Below, piece after piece: positions 36,621 to 46,035 of a stretch of DNA of 64,000 bases. A model generated the notes under the pieces. It had not been told where the DNA came from and ran no database searches. It saw only the letters and a list, made by a program, of their open reading frames with translations. This DNA comes from Tropicimonas marinistellae (GTDB lineage: Bacteria > Pseudomonadota > Alphaproteobacteria > Rhodobacterales > Rhodobacteraceae). The translations under genes and the position numbers were made by a program. Numbering within the stretch: position 1 is the stretch's first letter; every line of letters starts with the position of its first letter. The DNA lies in contig NZ_LNCI01000010.1 in NCBI RefSeq assembly GCF_001509585.1, positions 1-64,000 on the forward strand, read 5' to 3'.

Positions 36621-37441
36621 GGTTCCAACCTCCGAAATGCGGCCCGCGCGAGGACGAAGCCCGCGAGCGGCCAGAAGCAGAGCGACGCCGGCGCGACCCA
36701 GTTCGGAAGGCCGGCGGCCGCGCCGGCCATTCCGGTGGCCAGAGCGACATCCGGAGACGCGGCAACGTTCCACAGGCGAAAGGCGTCGGCCGGGTTCGCA
36801 GCAAGGACCCAGGGGAACACATGCTGAGTGAAGTAGCCGCCGGAATCCATGACCACGGCGCCGAGCAGGCCCAGATCGAACAGCACCACGAAGACCAGCC
36901 ATACCGCCGCAGAGAGACCTGCGGCCGCAGCCGGGCTGCCCGCGAGCGCCGAAAGCATGTAACCGAACGCCAGAAAAACGCCACCAAGCAGGATCGACGT
37001 GCCGATCAATCTCAGCAGCGCCAACACGCTTTCGGAAGAAACCCCGTCCGTGATACCTGCGACCGTTCCGGCTGCGCCGAAGCCGACGAAGATGGCGAAA
37101 GCGAGTGCAGCCAAATGCGCGACGAACTTACCGCCCAAGATCTCGCCGCGACCTGCCGGGTAGGACAGAAGCAACGACAGGCTTCCGCGGTCGGCTTCAC
37201 CCGCAATCGAGTCGAAGCTCATCATGAGCGCGAGCAAGGGTGCGAGATAGACCGAAAGGGTCGTCATGGAGGCCACGGCAACCGTGAGGCGATCAACGCC
37301 AAGCGTTCCGGTCGGTGCACTCCCGGCAAAGGTCAGCGCGAGGGCGAAAAGCAGCATGATGAGCGTGGCGAGAAACAGCCAGCGGTTGCGCAACGCGATG
37401 AGCAACTCGGTGCGCGCGATGGCCAGGGATCGTCCAATCAT
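36617..37441 (-). CDS. nosY: NosY, ABC permease for N2O reductase maturation
   Basis: A 274-residue ABC-2 type membrane protein with six helices (ARTELLIALRNRWLFLATLI at the start). With NosF it forms the ABC transporter that, bound to NosD, drives copper-site assembly of NosZ. Coupled to nosF and nosL by ATGA overlaps. Confidence 0.93.
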   Translation of the reverse strand: MIGRSLAIARTELLIALRNRWLFLATLIMLLFALALTFAGSAPTGTLGVDRLTVAVASMTTLSVYLAPLLALMMSFDSIAGEADRGSLSLLLSYPAGRGEILGGKFVAHLAALAFAIFVGFGAAGTVAGITDGVSSESVLALLRLIGTSILLGGVFLAFGYMLSALAGSPAAAAGLSAAVWLVFVVLFDLGLLGAVVMDSGGYFTQHVFPWVLAANPADAFRLWNVAASPDVALATGMAGAAAGLPNWVAPASLCFWPLAGFVLARAAFRRLEP

Positions 37442-38334
37442 GCCCCGTCCTCCTGAGCGTAGTGGCGGTAGAGGTCTTCCAACCGCGGCGGCGTCATCTC
37501 GATGTCCTCGACGGCATCGGCCATCGCAGCGAAGCGGCGAAGCGCGGCCATCTTCCTTTCCGGCGCACAGCTCAGCTCGACCGAGGCACCGTTGATCCGA
37601 CGCCCGCCGGTATCTGCGGCAATTCTGTCCGCCTGCCCGTTTCGGGCGCGAATGCGCAGCTTCGTCGGTAGGCCAGCACGCTGCGACAAGCTTGCCAGCG
37701 TGTCGTCGGCAACAAGCCTTCCCTTGCGAAGAATGGCAATGCGGTCGGTTCGGGCCTCGACCTCGGTCAGCGCATGGGACGCCACGAGTACGGCAGTACC
37801 CTGCTCCGCCAATTCGTCGATAATGGCATAGAGTTCCAGCCGCGATATCGGATCGAGACCGCTTGTCGGTTCGTCGAGAAGCGCCAAGGCGGGCTTTCCC
37901 AGCAGCACTTGCGCCAGACCGAGCCGTTGGCGCATGCCCTTGGAATAGGTACCGATCTTCCTGTCCGCGGCATCTGCCAGGCCGACGCGTTCCAGAAGAC
38001 CGACCACCGGCGCCGTTCCGACGCCGGCAAGCCGCGCGAACAACGACAGCTGGTCGCGTCCCGTGAGTGACTTGTGAAAACTGACGGCCTCCGGAAGGAA
38101 GGCCGTTGCGAGACGCGCCGCGTTGGTTCCGGGCGCCGCACCGGCGACACTGATATGGCCGTTTGACAGTGGCGTCAGCCCAAGAACCAGTTTCATCAGA
38201 GTCGATTTCCCAGCGCCGTTGTGGCCCAGCAATGCCACGCGCTCGCCCGGCGCCAAGGCCAGCGACACGCCGTCCAGAGCGAGTTGCTTGCCACGCATCT
38301 TGGATGCGTTCTTGATCGAGAGAATTTCAGTCAT
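37438..38334 (-). CDS. nosF: NosF, ABC ATPase for N2O reductase maturation
   Basis: A 298-residue single ABC ATPase: Walker A GHNGAGKST (~residue 37), signature YSKGMRQRLGLAQ (LSGGQ replaced by YSKGM, usual for this family), Walker B ALALLDEPTSGLDP and switch His in VASHAL. Partner of NosY and NosD. Overlaps nosD by eight bases and nosY by four. Confidence 0.95.
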   Translation of the reverse strand: MTEILSIKNASKMRGKQLALDGVSLALAPGERVALLGHNGAGKSTLMKLVLGLTPLSNGHISVAGAAPGTNAARLATAFLPEAVSFHKSLTGRDQLSLFARLAGVGTAPVVGLLERVGLADAADRKIGTYSKGMRQRLGLAQVLLGKPALALLDEPTSGLDPISRLELYAIIDELAEQGTAVLVASHALTEVEARTDRIAILRKGRLVADDTLASLSQRAGLPTKLRIRARNGQADRIAADTGGRRINGASVELSCAPERKMAALRRFAAMADAVEDIEMTPPRLEDLYRHYAQEDGA

Positions 38335-39583
38335 TCAGTCCCTCCAGAGAGGTCACGTCGATGTCGTGTGGCTGCATCAGCGGATGGCTGTCTATCACGC
38401 CGCCCGGCAAGAGCGCCGGGAAGGCCGATTGCGACCAGCGGACAAGTTGTACTGCCGGCGAACCAAGCAGGAGTTTCGCCGCGGGCTGGGTCCAGAGCAC
38501 GTGGTCTACGCTGTCATTGGGGCGATACGGCATGTCGGCGATCCCGTCGCCGTTCAGGTCATACGCGGCGAAATCGCTCCAGTAGTTCCCCTGCCCGTCC
38601 TCGGACCATTCCACCCAGCGAGTGGAGACGTACTTCACCTGCGTCCGGTTGCCGACGAAGGCGTTCCCAAGGATCCGGTTGCCGTCGGACCCGGCGGTGA
38701 AATGGATGCCGATCCCGCATCCCTCGAAATGGTTGCCGACGAAGGTGTTTTTGTTCGAGTTGTACAGGAACGCGCATTTCTGCTCCGTCCCCCGCACGTA
38801 GTTGCCGGTGATCTCGCTGTAGTTGGCGTAGTTCATCATCACGCCGTGCTCGCGGTCACCAATGGAAACGTTGTTCGCGACCTTCACCCGCTTGGAAAAC
38901 ATCACGGCGTAGCCAAGGTCGTTGCCAATGGAGACGTTGCCCGTCACCTCCGACTGGTTGGCGTACATGTAATGAACCGCGAAACGAAGATCCCGGAAGG
39001 TATTGTTCCGGAATATGTTCTTCTTGGACGAGTTCACGAAGATGCCGTCGCGGCCGAGGCGCATGTCGTTGCCGTCCACGATCGCGCCAGGCGCGTTCCA
39101 AACATAGACACCGTTGCCGCGGTCGTTCATTCGCCGGTCGGTTCGTCCGATGATCGTGTTGTCGGCAACCACAGCATCGCGTGCTCCGTGAATGTCGATC
39201 CCGTAAAGGTTCCCCTCCAGGATGTTGTCCTGCACCCGGGCGCGCGTCGCGCCCTTGGTGAGTTTTATTCCGGAATCGATCTCCTCGTGAGAGGAACCGG
39301 AACCGATGATCGTGAGCCCGGTCACGGTCACATCGGCGCCCGTAACCGTGACAACGCTCCCTGTCCCCTGCCCGTCGAGGATAGCCGTTCCGCCTCCGTC
39401 AAGCGTGACCGGAAAGGCCAGCTCGACGGTTTCCCGATAGTGGCCGGGCTGCAGGCGCAGGACATCGCCCTCCGTTGCCCGTGCCAGGGTGTCGGCAATC
39501 GCTCCGGGCCGCACCGGCACGTCCCACTCGGCCGCCCAGAGCGGCGCGGCAAGAAAGAGAGGTATGACCCAGAGCAACCGCAT
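38327..39583 (-). CDS. nosD: NosD, periplasmic beta-helix copper-maturation protein
   Basis: A 418-residue protein with a signal peptide (residues 1-~18, VIPLFLAAPLWA) and a right-handed beta-helix of CASH repeats (N-x-I..N/G-x-N-NT rungs, e.g. DNTIIGR, VANNVSIGD, EITGNYVRG). NosD docks on NosFY and moves copper from NosL to NosZ. Starts three bases after the nosZ stop. Confidence 0.95.
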   Translation of the reverse strand: MRLLWVIPLFLAAPLWAAEWDVPVRPGAIADTLARATEGDVLRLQPGHYRETVELAFPVTLDGGGTAILDGQGTGSVVTVTGADVTVTGLTIIGSGSSHEEIDSGIKLTKGATRARVQDNILEGNLYGIDIHGARDAVVADNTIIGRTDRRMNDRGNGVYVWNAPGAIVDGNDMRLGRDGIFVNSSKKNIFRNNTFRDLRFAVHYMYANQSEVTGNVSIGNDLGYAVMFSKRVKVANNVSIGDREHGVMMNYANYSEITGNYVRGTEQKCAFLYNSNKNTFVGNHFEGCGIGIHFTAGSDGNRILGNAFVGNRTQVKYVSTRWVEWSEDGQGNYWSDFAAYDLNGDGIADMPYRPNDSVDHVLWTQPAAKLLLGSPAVQLVRWSQSAFPALLPGGVIDSHPLMQPHDIDVTSLEGLND

Positions 39584-39586
39584 GGC

Positions 39587-41497
39587 TCAGGTCGCCCGAG
39601 GCTCGACGAACATCCGGCCGCGCATCTCCATGTGGAGCGCGTGGCAGAACCACTGGCAATAGTACCAGTGCACGCCCGGACGGTCGGCCACGAAGGTGAT
39701 CGAGGCAGTGGCCTGCGGCGCAACCTCCATGGCAATGCCGAAGTTGGCGAGGCAGAAGCCGTGAGTCAGGTCGTCAATGTCATCCATGTTGGTGACGTAG
39801 ATCGTCACCTCGTCGCCCTGTTTGACCGTGAATTTCTCCATTGAGAACTCCGGCGCCACGGAGGACATGTAGACCCGCACCTTGTTGCCGTCGCGGATTA
39901 TTTCCTCGTGACCCCAGTCCAGGTCCACGCCGTCGGCCTCGGCCTGCATGCGGGCTTCTTCCCACATGGGGTCGTCGCGTTCCCAATTGTTGGCCGGGTT
40001 CACGATGTCACGGCGGACGATGATCGAGTCGTGCGGCTCGGCAAAGGTCGGTCCGTCGTGGACGAGCTTCATGGAACCGCCCGAGATGTCGATGAGCTGT
40101 TCGTTCTCCGGCTTGAGCGGGCCGGTATTCAGGAACCGGTCCTTGGAAAACTTGTTCATCGAGATCAGCCACTTGCCGTCAGCTTCCTTGGTCTCGCCCA
40201 TCGAGGTCGAGTTGTGGCCCGGCTGGTAGTGCACGTCGATCTTCTCGATGATCGGGTCCACGTCGGCGCCGTTGTACTGCTCGATCGCCGTCTCGATGTT
40301 CCACTTCACTGCCTGGCTGTCGAGGAAGAGCGTCGTGAACGCGTTGCCCTGCCCGTCATAGGCGGTATGGAGCGGCCCGAGGCCCAGTTGCGGTTCCGCA
40401 ACGATACAGGAACGCGGCTCCGCGCCATCGTAGAACACGGCATCCAGCTTCTCGACATCCATCACCGACACCGTGGGTGACAGCTTGCCGTTAATGCAAA
40501 CATGCTTGCCATCGGGCGCGGTGTTGATCCCATGCGGCGAGTTCGGGATCGGGATGTAACGGGTGTAGTTCTTGTTCTGCCCCTTGCGGCCGTCGATCAC
40601 CTTGACGCCATTGAGCTCCTGATAGTCGCCAGCGGCAATGCCGGCCTCGATCTCCTTGAGATTGAAGACGACGACGTGATCCATCTCGTTTGCCGTCATC
40701 TCGGCCAGGTTCATGCCCATTTCCGAGTTGTAAGAGGTCGAGAAGGCGTATTTGCCCTGGTAGTCGCAATCTGTGTTGTCGAGGTTGCCCGAAACAATCA
40801 CCTGCCAGGCGATCTCCATCGTGTCGCCGTCGATGGCAGTGTAGATGTTCGTGTATTCCTCCGGTTTGTCGAGGATCGAGCCATCATTGACCAGCGGCGC
40901 CTCGTGCTCGCCGTTGGCGAAGACATAGCCTGTGCGCGGGTACTTCTGCGGACGCAGGCCGTGGATGTCATGCGCGTTCGGGATCTCGAGGATCTTGTCA
41001 CACTTCATCACGTCGCAGCGCACGCGAGCCACGCGCGTATTGGCCTTGTCGTTCATGAACAGGTAGCGACCATCGTAGGTGCCGTCCGTGAAGGACATGT
41101 GCGGATGGTGCAGGTCCCCATTGTCATAGGTGACCTTTCCGTTGGCGGCGAGATACTTCTTGGTTTCTTCCGTCAGGCCCTCGGTCAGTACCTTGAGGCT
41201 TTCGTTGGTCTGACCCCAGCCGGTGGCCGAGCAGCGGTTGAAGACCGGCACTCGCATCAGCTCGCGCATGGACGGTACGCCAAGAATGCGCAACTCGCCC
41301 GTTTGCCCCGAGGACCAGAAGCCGTAGTAGTCGTCCAATTCGCCCGGTTCCAGGTGGACCGTGCCAGACTGGGCCCGGGCCGGCGTTGCTGTCCCGAGTG
41401 TCGCGCCGATCCCGGTCGAGGCCAGCACGGCACCGGTCGCAGTCGCTCCCAGCATTCCGCGGCGCGTCATCGCCAGTTGTTTCATCTTCTCGGACAT
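39587..41497 (-). CDS. nosZ: Nitrous-oxide reductase NosZ (clade I)
   Basis: A 636-residue periplasmic copper enzyme reducing N2O to N2. A twin-arginine signal ([13 protein letters not shown], residues ~10-22) marks clade I. The seven-bladed propeller carries the CuZ histidines (e.g. HHPHMS-like [11 protein letters not shown] and HDIHG). The C-terminal cupredoxin domain has the CuA motif [17 protein letters not shown] 41497 follows GGAGGGG, 14 bp after nosR. Confidence 0.98.
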   Translation of the reverse strand: MSEKMKQLAMTRRGMLGATATGAVLASTGIGATLGTATPARAQSGTVHLEPGELDDYYGFWSSGQTGELRILGVPSMRELMRVPVFNRCSATGWGQTNESLKVLTEGLTEETKKYLAANGKVTYDNGDLHHPHMSFTDGTYDGRYLFMNDKANTRVARVRCDVMKCDKILEIPNAHDIHGLRPQKYPRTGYVFANGEHEAPLVNDGSILDKPEEYTNIYTAIDGDTMEIAWQVIVSGNLDNTDCDYQGKYAFSTSYNSEMGMNLAEMTANEMDHVVVFNLKEIEAGIAAGDYQELNGVKVIDGRKGQNKNYTRYIPIPNSPHGINTAPDGKHVCINGKLSPTVSVMDVEKLDAVFYDGAEPRSCIVAEPQLGLGPLHTAYDGQGNAFTTLFLDSQAVKWNIETAIEQYNGADVDPIIEKIDVHYQPGHNSTSMGETKEADGKWLISMNKFSKDRFLNTGPLKPENEQLIDISGGSMKLVHDGPTFAEPHDSIIVRRDIVNPANNWERDDPMWEEARMQAEADGVDLDWGHEEIIRDGNKVRVYMSSVAPEFSMEKFTVKQGDEVTIYVTNMDDIDDLTHGFCLANFGIAMEVAPQATASITFVADRPGVHWYYCQWFCHALHMEMRGRMFVEPRAT

Positions 41498-41511
41498 GTG
41501 CGTCCCCTCCT

Positions 41512-43686
41512 TCAGGTTCCTGTGGTCTTGATTGCGTTGGGGTGGTTGGCCGGCGGCTGGGCGAGTGGCGTGCCGACCTTTTCGCGCCGCTTCATCTGTT
41601 TGATGACAACGGGGCATTTTACGCGTGACTGGTAGAGCACCTGGCAGTGCAGGCAGTTCACGCATTCGTTCGGGTTGATCTCACCAGTTGGATGGATCGC
41701 CTGAACCGGGCATTCGTTGGCGCAGGTCTGGCAGGGCGAACCGCATTCCTTGTAGCGCCGCAGCCAGTCGAACATCCGCATGCGCGCCGGGATCGCCAGC
41801 GCACCGCCCAGCGGGCAGAGATAGCGGCAATAGAAACGCTCGACGAAGAGACCAGCAACAAGCAGCGTTACGGCGAAGATCACGAAGGGCCAGTCGCGGA
41901 CAAATTTCAGGATGATCACGGTCTTGAAGGGCTCTACCTCGGCAAGCTGCTCCGCCATCGGGATCGAGGCCAGCGACACCCCGAACAGGCCGAGGAAGAT
42001 CATGTATTTGATCGGCCAAAGGCGCTCATGCAGCCCCCATGGCAGCTCCCATTGCGGCACCTTCAGGTAGCGGGCGATCTGATTGGTCAGTTCTTGCAGC
42101 GCGCCAAACGGGCAGAGCCAGCCGCAATAGGCGCCACGGCCCCAGAAGAGCAGCGCAGCGGCGACGGCGAACCACTGGATGAAGACCAGCGGGTCCATCA
42201 GGAAGGCGTCCCAGGTAAAGCCCTCCCTCATCTGCCCAGCCAGTGCCATCAGGTTGACCACCGAAAGCTGCGCATTCGCGTACCAGCCGATGAAGACCAG
42301 CGACATGGTCAGGAAACCGATGCGGAACCAGTAGAACACGCGGGCGTTCATCGTCGCCTGGAACTGGAAGAAGAAGGTCGCCGTGAGGACCAGCAGCATG
42401 GCGCCGAGCACAGCAATCTCGGGTATCTTGTCTTTCCAGATCCGCTGCCAGAGCGCCGATTTGGCAGATGCCTCGTCGTCCGCATTGTCGACGATCCGCG
42501 GCGTCGGCAACGGAACCAGAAACCGTTCCGGCAGCTTGTAGCCCAGATCGAATGTCAGGAAGGTTTTCTCTACCGCGCCCACGGCGCGCTGGACCAGCAA
42601 TTGCAGCCGGAACGGTTCGGCGGGGTCGAAGCCGGCATCGGCCGGAATGCGAAAGATGTCCAGTTCCGTGAAGCTCGGCCCGTCCGGTGCCGCCAGATCT
42701 CCGAGACGCTTGTGCTGCTTGTCGAAGAAGCGCACCGACGTGTCGCCCTGAATCAGCTGGATCCGATCGAAGATTCCGCCCCGAACGTAGCCCGAACCCT
42801 TGAAAGAATAGCTGCCGCGCCCGAGCACGAGGATGGCATGTTCGCCTTCTTCCAACCATTCGGTCAGGTTGGCGAACTCGTTGTCGCCCAACAGGCTGCG
42901 GCCGATAGACGGCACCGACACCAGCGCCATGTGCATGTCGATGAACGTGTCGTCCGGCGCGCCCTTCTCGGGCCGTTTGATAGCGCGGGGATCGCCGGTC
43001 GCCTCGAACGCGGCATTCACCTGGCCGACATCGAGGGTCAACCGTCGGATGGACCCGTCCCCTGACAGGACCTTCCAGGAGGCTGTTTCCGTGAGCGAAC
43101 GGTCCAGTTCCCGCCGCGGTCCCGTGACTTCTGGCGCCAGTCCGCCCAACCCGAGCGCCCGTGCGACCTTGATTCCGCCTCGGACGATGGAATCATCGAT
43201 CACCATGATCGTGACGGTTGCACCCGAGATAATATCAAGGTCATGTGCCGAGCCACCGGCGGCGGCTTCGGCTTTCAGATTCAGACCGGCGTAGGAATGC
43301 GTGAGAGCCTTCACCTTGCTGTCGGGAATGCCGATCAGCACGATTGGCTCCGAATGCTTGACCAGCTGCACGCCGGTCAAGACCGCGTCGGCGTCGATGG
43401 CCGCGACGACATGGATGGGCTTTCCAGAGTATCCGGTGGTGCCGACAAAGTCCGACGTCAGGAACGCCCACGCCAGGGTTTCACCGTCTCGCAGGAGCGG
43501 CGCCACCGGAACGTCATCCCGGACTGGGCCGAAGGAATCGGCATCGGGATGAAACTCAGATGCGTCGAGTTGTGGCAGAAAGCTGGAGAGCGTTTCCGCA
43601 TTTGCCCTGTCGGCGGCGAGGCAGACGACAGAGATCGTGAGTCCAAGGGCGAACACCCAGCCGGCAAAGATGCGCTTCACGTCCAT
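41512..43686 (-). CDS. nosR: NosR, membrane flavo-iron-sulfur electron donor for NosZ
   Basis: A 724-residue protein: signal/helix (residues 1-30), periplasmic FMN domain with the intact flavinylation motif D151-I-I-S154-G-A-T157, five or six helices with [10 protein letters not shown] and [10 protein letters not shown], and a C-terminal two-cluster ferredoxin part ([20 protein letters not shown]). It supports NosZ expression and electron supply. Overlaps nosC by ten bases. Compare NirI, which has SRAT at the same position. Confidence 0.95.
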   Translation of the reverse strand: MDVKRIFAGWVFALGLTISVVCLAADRANAETLSSFLPQLDASEFHPDADSFGPVRDDVPVAPLLRDGETLAWAFLTSDFVGTTGYSGKPIHVVAAIDADAVLTGVQLVKHSEPIVLIGIPDSKVKALTHSYAGLNLKAEAAAGGSAHDLDIISGATVTIMVIDDSIVRGGIKVARALGLGGLAPEVTGPRRELDRSLTETASWKVLSGDGSIRRLTLDVGQVNAAFEATGDPRAIKRPEKGAPDDTFIDMHMALVSVPSIGRSLLGDNEFANLTEWLEEGEHAILVLGRGSYSFKGSGYVRGGIFDRIQLIQGDTSVRFFDKQHKRLGDLAAPDGPSFTELDIFRIPADAGFDPAEPFRLQLLVQRAVGAVEKTFLTFDLGYKLPERFLVPLPTPRIVDNADDEASAKSALWQRIWKDKIPEIAVLGAMLLVLTATFFFQFQATMNARVFYWFRIGFLTMSLVFIGWYANAQLSVVNLMALAGQMREGFTWDAFLMDPLVFIQWFAVAAALLFWGRGAYCGWLCPFGALQELTNQIARYLKVPQWELPWGLHERLWPIKYMIFLGLFGVSLASIPMAEQLAEVEPFKTVIILKFVRDWPFVIFAVTLLVAGLFVERFYCRYLCPLGGALAIPARMRMFDWLRRYKECGSPCQTCANECPVQAIHPTGEINPNECVNCLHCQVLYQSRVKCPVVIKQMKRREKVGTPLAQPPANHPNAIKTTGT

Positions 43687-44156
43687 GGTGTCCTCCCTTC
43701 AATCCAGGGCGACGCCATGAAAAGTTCCATTGCCGGGCCTATTTCGATTGGGGTGCGGACGGGAGGTCCACGGTTGTCCGCCCAGAACTGGGCCGGGTTT
43801 TCGGTATCCGAGGTGCGTACCCGCGCAGGTTCGATCGACGGCAGGTCGATAGGAGAGTGCAACGTGCCCGCATTCGGTGCAGCGCTTGCCACATCTGCAC
43901 AGCACAAGGCGCAGTCCTCGCATTTCGGACAGGGTGTGCCACTGGTCTCAACGATGTTGCCTTCGGCGTCGACACGCACCTTGGCCACGCCGAATTCGCT
44001 GCAGATTTCGATCAACGTGCCGTCCTGTTGGGCTAGCCCACGAACCGGATTGATCGCTTGAAGCATCAAGGCGAGTAGAAATACCGCGATAATAGCCAAC
44101 CGGACTCCACGCGTCGGCAGCGTATCAAGGGGTGCTTTTTCCTTTTGCGGCAGCAT
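43677..44156 (-). CDS. nosC: NosC-like cysteine-rich exported protein
   Basis: A 159-residue protein with one N-terminal helix (residues ~17-36, VRLAIIAVFLLALMLQA) and a cysteine cluster C-PK-C-ED-C-AL-CC near residues 77-87, after an EICSEFG block as in DUF2946-like proteins. Gene order and cysteine motif match Paracoccus NosC, first gene of nosCRZDFYLX, of unknown function but linked to copper response. ATG 44156 lacks a good ribosome site. A 15-codon reading frame (44125-44172) with GAGAAG before it overlaps the start and could act as a leader peptide. NNR-type box 68 bp upstream. Confidence 0.75.
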   Translation of the reverse strand: MLPQKEKAPLDTLPTRGVRLAIIAVFLLALMLQAINPVRGLAQQDGTLIEICSEFGVAKVRVDAEGNIVETSGTPCPKCEDCALCCADVASAAPNAGTLHSPIDLPSIEPARVRTSDTENPAQFWADNRGPPVRTPIEIGPAMELFMASPWIEGRTPWT

Positions 44157-44217
44157 TCGGTTCCGGCGGCATTGGTTGCTTCTCGCATAGCTATGAAGCG
44201 CCGCCCGACTGCCCGCA

Positions 44218-44231
44218 TTGACTTTTGTTAG
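44218..44231. promoter_or_regulatory. NNR/DNR-type box of the nos operon
   Basis: Minus-strand CTAAC-AAAA-GTCAA (plus TTGAC-TTTT-GTTAG), differing by two bases from the norC/nirS box. Centre 68.5 bp before the nosC start. A CATAGC near 44189-44194 on the minus strand is a possible -10. Confidence 0.7.
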
Positions 44232-44556
44232 GTGCGACCGCTCTGGTTGCTGTTTATCCCGCAACCCGATGAGAAACCTCGGGAGCGACCCACAAGGGGG
44301 GCTCCACGCGAACCAATGCGCACCCGGTTCGGTCGGGCAGAAGGGATCGTCGGTCGGAATTGGCCCCGCAGCACATCTTCATCCGTCGTGCTGTTTGTCA
44401 CGTGTCGTTCTCACGTTACCGGAGGCGCGAACGCCGGATAGATCCCGGGGCCGCGTATCGAAAGAGCACGAACCTTTGGTCCGTCAGAGCGTTGTCCTCT
44501 TCTCATCTCGCGACGCGTTCCACACCGCACGGACGCTCCGTCCGGTCGAAACACGG
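44232..44556. other. Intergenic stretch between the nos promoter and the LysR gene
   Basis: About 325 bp without a supportable gene. Open frames here are short, overlap each other and have no ribosome site or family match. The LysR gene ends at 44557 and the nos promoter begins at about 44231, so this is spacer and marks the edge of the denitrification island. Confidence 0.5.
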
Positions 44557-45486
44557 TCAATCGGCATTCGTGCCTTCGACGGCGCCGCCACCCCGATACC
44601 GCAATGCGTCTGCCAACAATCGAAACGACGGCAGACGCTGGCGGCGGCTGGGGAAGTAAAGGTGATAGCCAGGAAACGGCGGGCACCAGTCTTCCAGACA
44701 AGCGACGAGCTGACCTCGCCCGACCAATTCTTGCAGGTGATCGTCGGGCAGGCAGACCAGCCCTTCCCCGGCCAGCGCTGTCGCGACCAGAAGATCGGGG
44801 TCATTGCAGGTGAACTGCCCTTCGACCCGAACATTCAATGGCCGACCGTCCATCTCGAACTCCCAGGCATAGAGGCCGCCCAACGTCGGCAAGCGCAGGT
44901 TTATGCAATTGTGCCCTGTCAGGTCGCGCGGCGTCTTCGGGATCGGGTGGCGTTCGAAATACGCCGGGCTGCCAGCAACAACCATTCGCAAATCCGGTCC
45001 GATACGGATTGCGACCATATCCTTCTCGACCTCCTCACCAAGGCGTACGCCGGCATCGAAACCTTCGCGCGCAATATCCACAAGCCGCTGCTCGACACTG
45101 ATCTCGATGTTGAGGCTGGGATACTCAGCCATCAAGCCGATGACGGCCGGCATCAGGATTTCGCGCGCGGCATGTCGGCTCGTGGTAATCCGTATCGTTC
45201 CGCTGGGCTGGCTGCGCAGCGTGTCGAGTTCAGCCAGACGCGTTTCTATGGTTTCGAATGCCGGGGCGAGTGTTTCGGCCAGTTGCGCCCCCGCCTCCGT
45301 CGGTGCGACGTTCCGCGTAGTCCGCGTCAGAAGCCGGATCTCCAAGCGCTCCTCCAAGCGCCGCACGACATGGCTCAGCGCGCTTTGCGACGTTCCAAGT
45401 CGCGCGGCAGCGCGGGTGAAGCTTCTCTCCTCCGCAACGGCGAGAAACGCCATAAGGTCGCCCAGTTCGTCCCGACGCAGGGCCAT
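44557..45486 (-). CDS. LysR-family transcriptional regulator
   Basis: A 309-residue LTTR: helix-turn-helix (residues ~8-66, with MAFLAVAEERSFTRAAARLG and SQSALSHVVRRLEERL) and a periplasmic-binding-like effector domain (~92-295). Sequence type is the AaeR/DsdC-like 'GcvA/CrgA' branch that often governs a divergent oxidoreductase operon. ATG 45486 follows GGAGACC; the frame continues to 45726 without a ribosome site, across the promoter. Divergent from the cupin gene over 137 bp that contain an inverted repeat. Confidence 0.9.
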   Translation of the reverse strand: MALRRDELGDLMAFLAVAEERSFTRAAARLGTSQSALSHVVRRLEERLEIRLLTRTTRNVAPTEAGAQLAETLAPAFETIETRLAELDTLRSQPSGTIRITTSRHAAREILMPAVIGLMAEYPSLNIEISVEQRLVDIAREGFDAGVRLGEEVEKDMVAIRIGPDLRMVVAGSPAYFERHPIPKTPRDLTGHNCINLRLPTLGGLYAWEFEMDGRPLNVRVEGQFTCNDPDLLVATALAGEGLVCLPDDHLQELVGRGQLVACLEDWCPPFPGYHLYFPSRRQRLPSFRLLADALRYRGGGAVEGTNAD

Positions 45487-45508
45487 TCGGCAGGTCTCCG
45501 GCTGATTT

Positions 45509-45543
45509 ATGAATTCACGATATAGGCACGATAGGAAATTCAT
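45509..45543. promoter_or_regulatory. Inverted repeat in the LysR-cupin divergent promoter
   Basis: ATGAATT (45509-45515) and AATTCAT (45537-45543) are perfect inverse complements, 21 bases apart. The AT-rich interval contains two CACGATA copies (45516-45522 and 45527-45533). This is a likely operator of the neighbouring LysR protein and covers its promoter. Confidence 0.45.
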
Positions 45544-45623
45544 CTCTAATCCGGAAGGGAGTTGCATTCTATCTCTCTGGTGAGACGCAGAGGAACGCTG
45601 TGTCGGAGCTGAAAGGAAACACG

Positions 45624-46019
45624 ATGAAGGTCCTGAGCGCGAGCGACCAACCTTCGGTGGCCGGATCGGACGCAACCTTCTCCGGTCAGGTGCGGATAGA
45701 CAATTTATTCTCGATGCCGGAGCCATCCACCGCGACGGCGGCTCTCGTGAGCTTCGAACCGGGTGCCCGCACAGCGTGGCACACCCATCCGCGCGGACAA
45801 CTCCTCATCGTGATTTCTGGTCAGGGATGGGTACAGGCCGAAGGCGCACCAAAACGCGTGATCCATGCCGGAGACACCATCTGGTTCGACCCTGGGGAGA
45901 AGCACTGGCACGGGGCCACCGCCAGTCACGCCATGAGCCACGTTGCCGTGCAGGAACGGGAGAACGGATCGCCGGTCGATTGGCTCCAGTTGGTCGCCGA
46001 AGAAGACTACCTTGCGTGA
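45624..46019 (+). CDS. Single-domain cupin protein
   Basis: A 131-residue cupin. Metal ligands appear in TAWHTHPRGQ (H-x-H), then E/H-rich second motif WFDPGEKHWHGAT. Similar small cupins act as lyases, dioxygenases or ligand sensors, and the substrate cannot be told. ATG 45624 follows AAAGGAAA; a GTG at 45600 is a weaker alternative. It heads a three-gene operon with an MFS exporter and a zinc alcohol dehydrogenase, divergent from a LysR gene, which suggests aldehyde or aromatic compound response. Confidence 0.8.
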   Translation: MKVLSASDQPSVAGSDATFSGQVRIDNLFSMPEPSTATAALVSFEPGARTAWHTHPRGQLLIVISGQGWVQAEGAPKRVIHAGDTIWFDPGEKHWHGATASHAMSHVAVQERENGSPVDWLQLVAEEDYLA

Positions 46020-46035
46020 AAGCGTAAATACGGCA

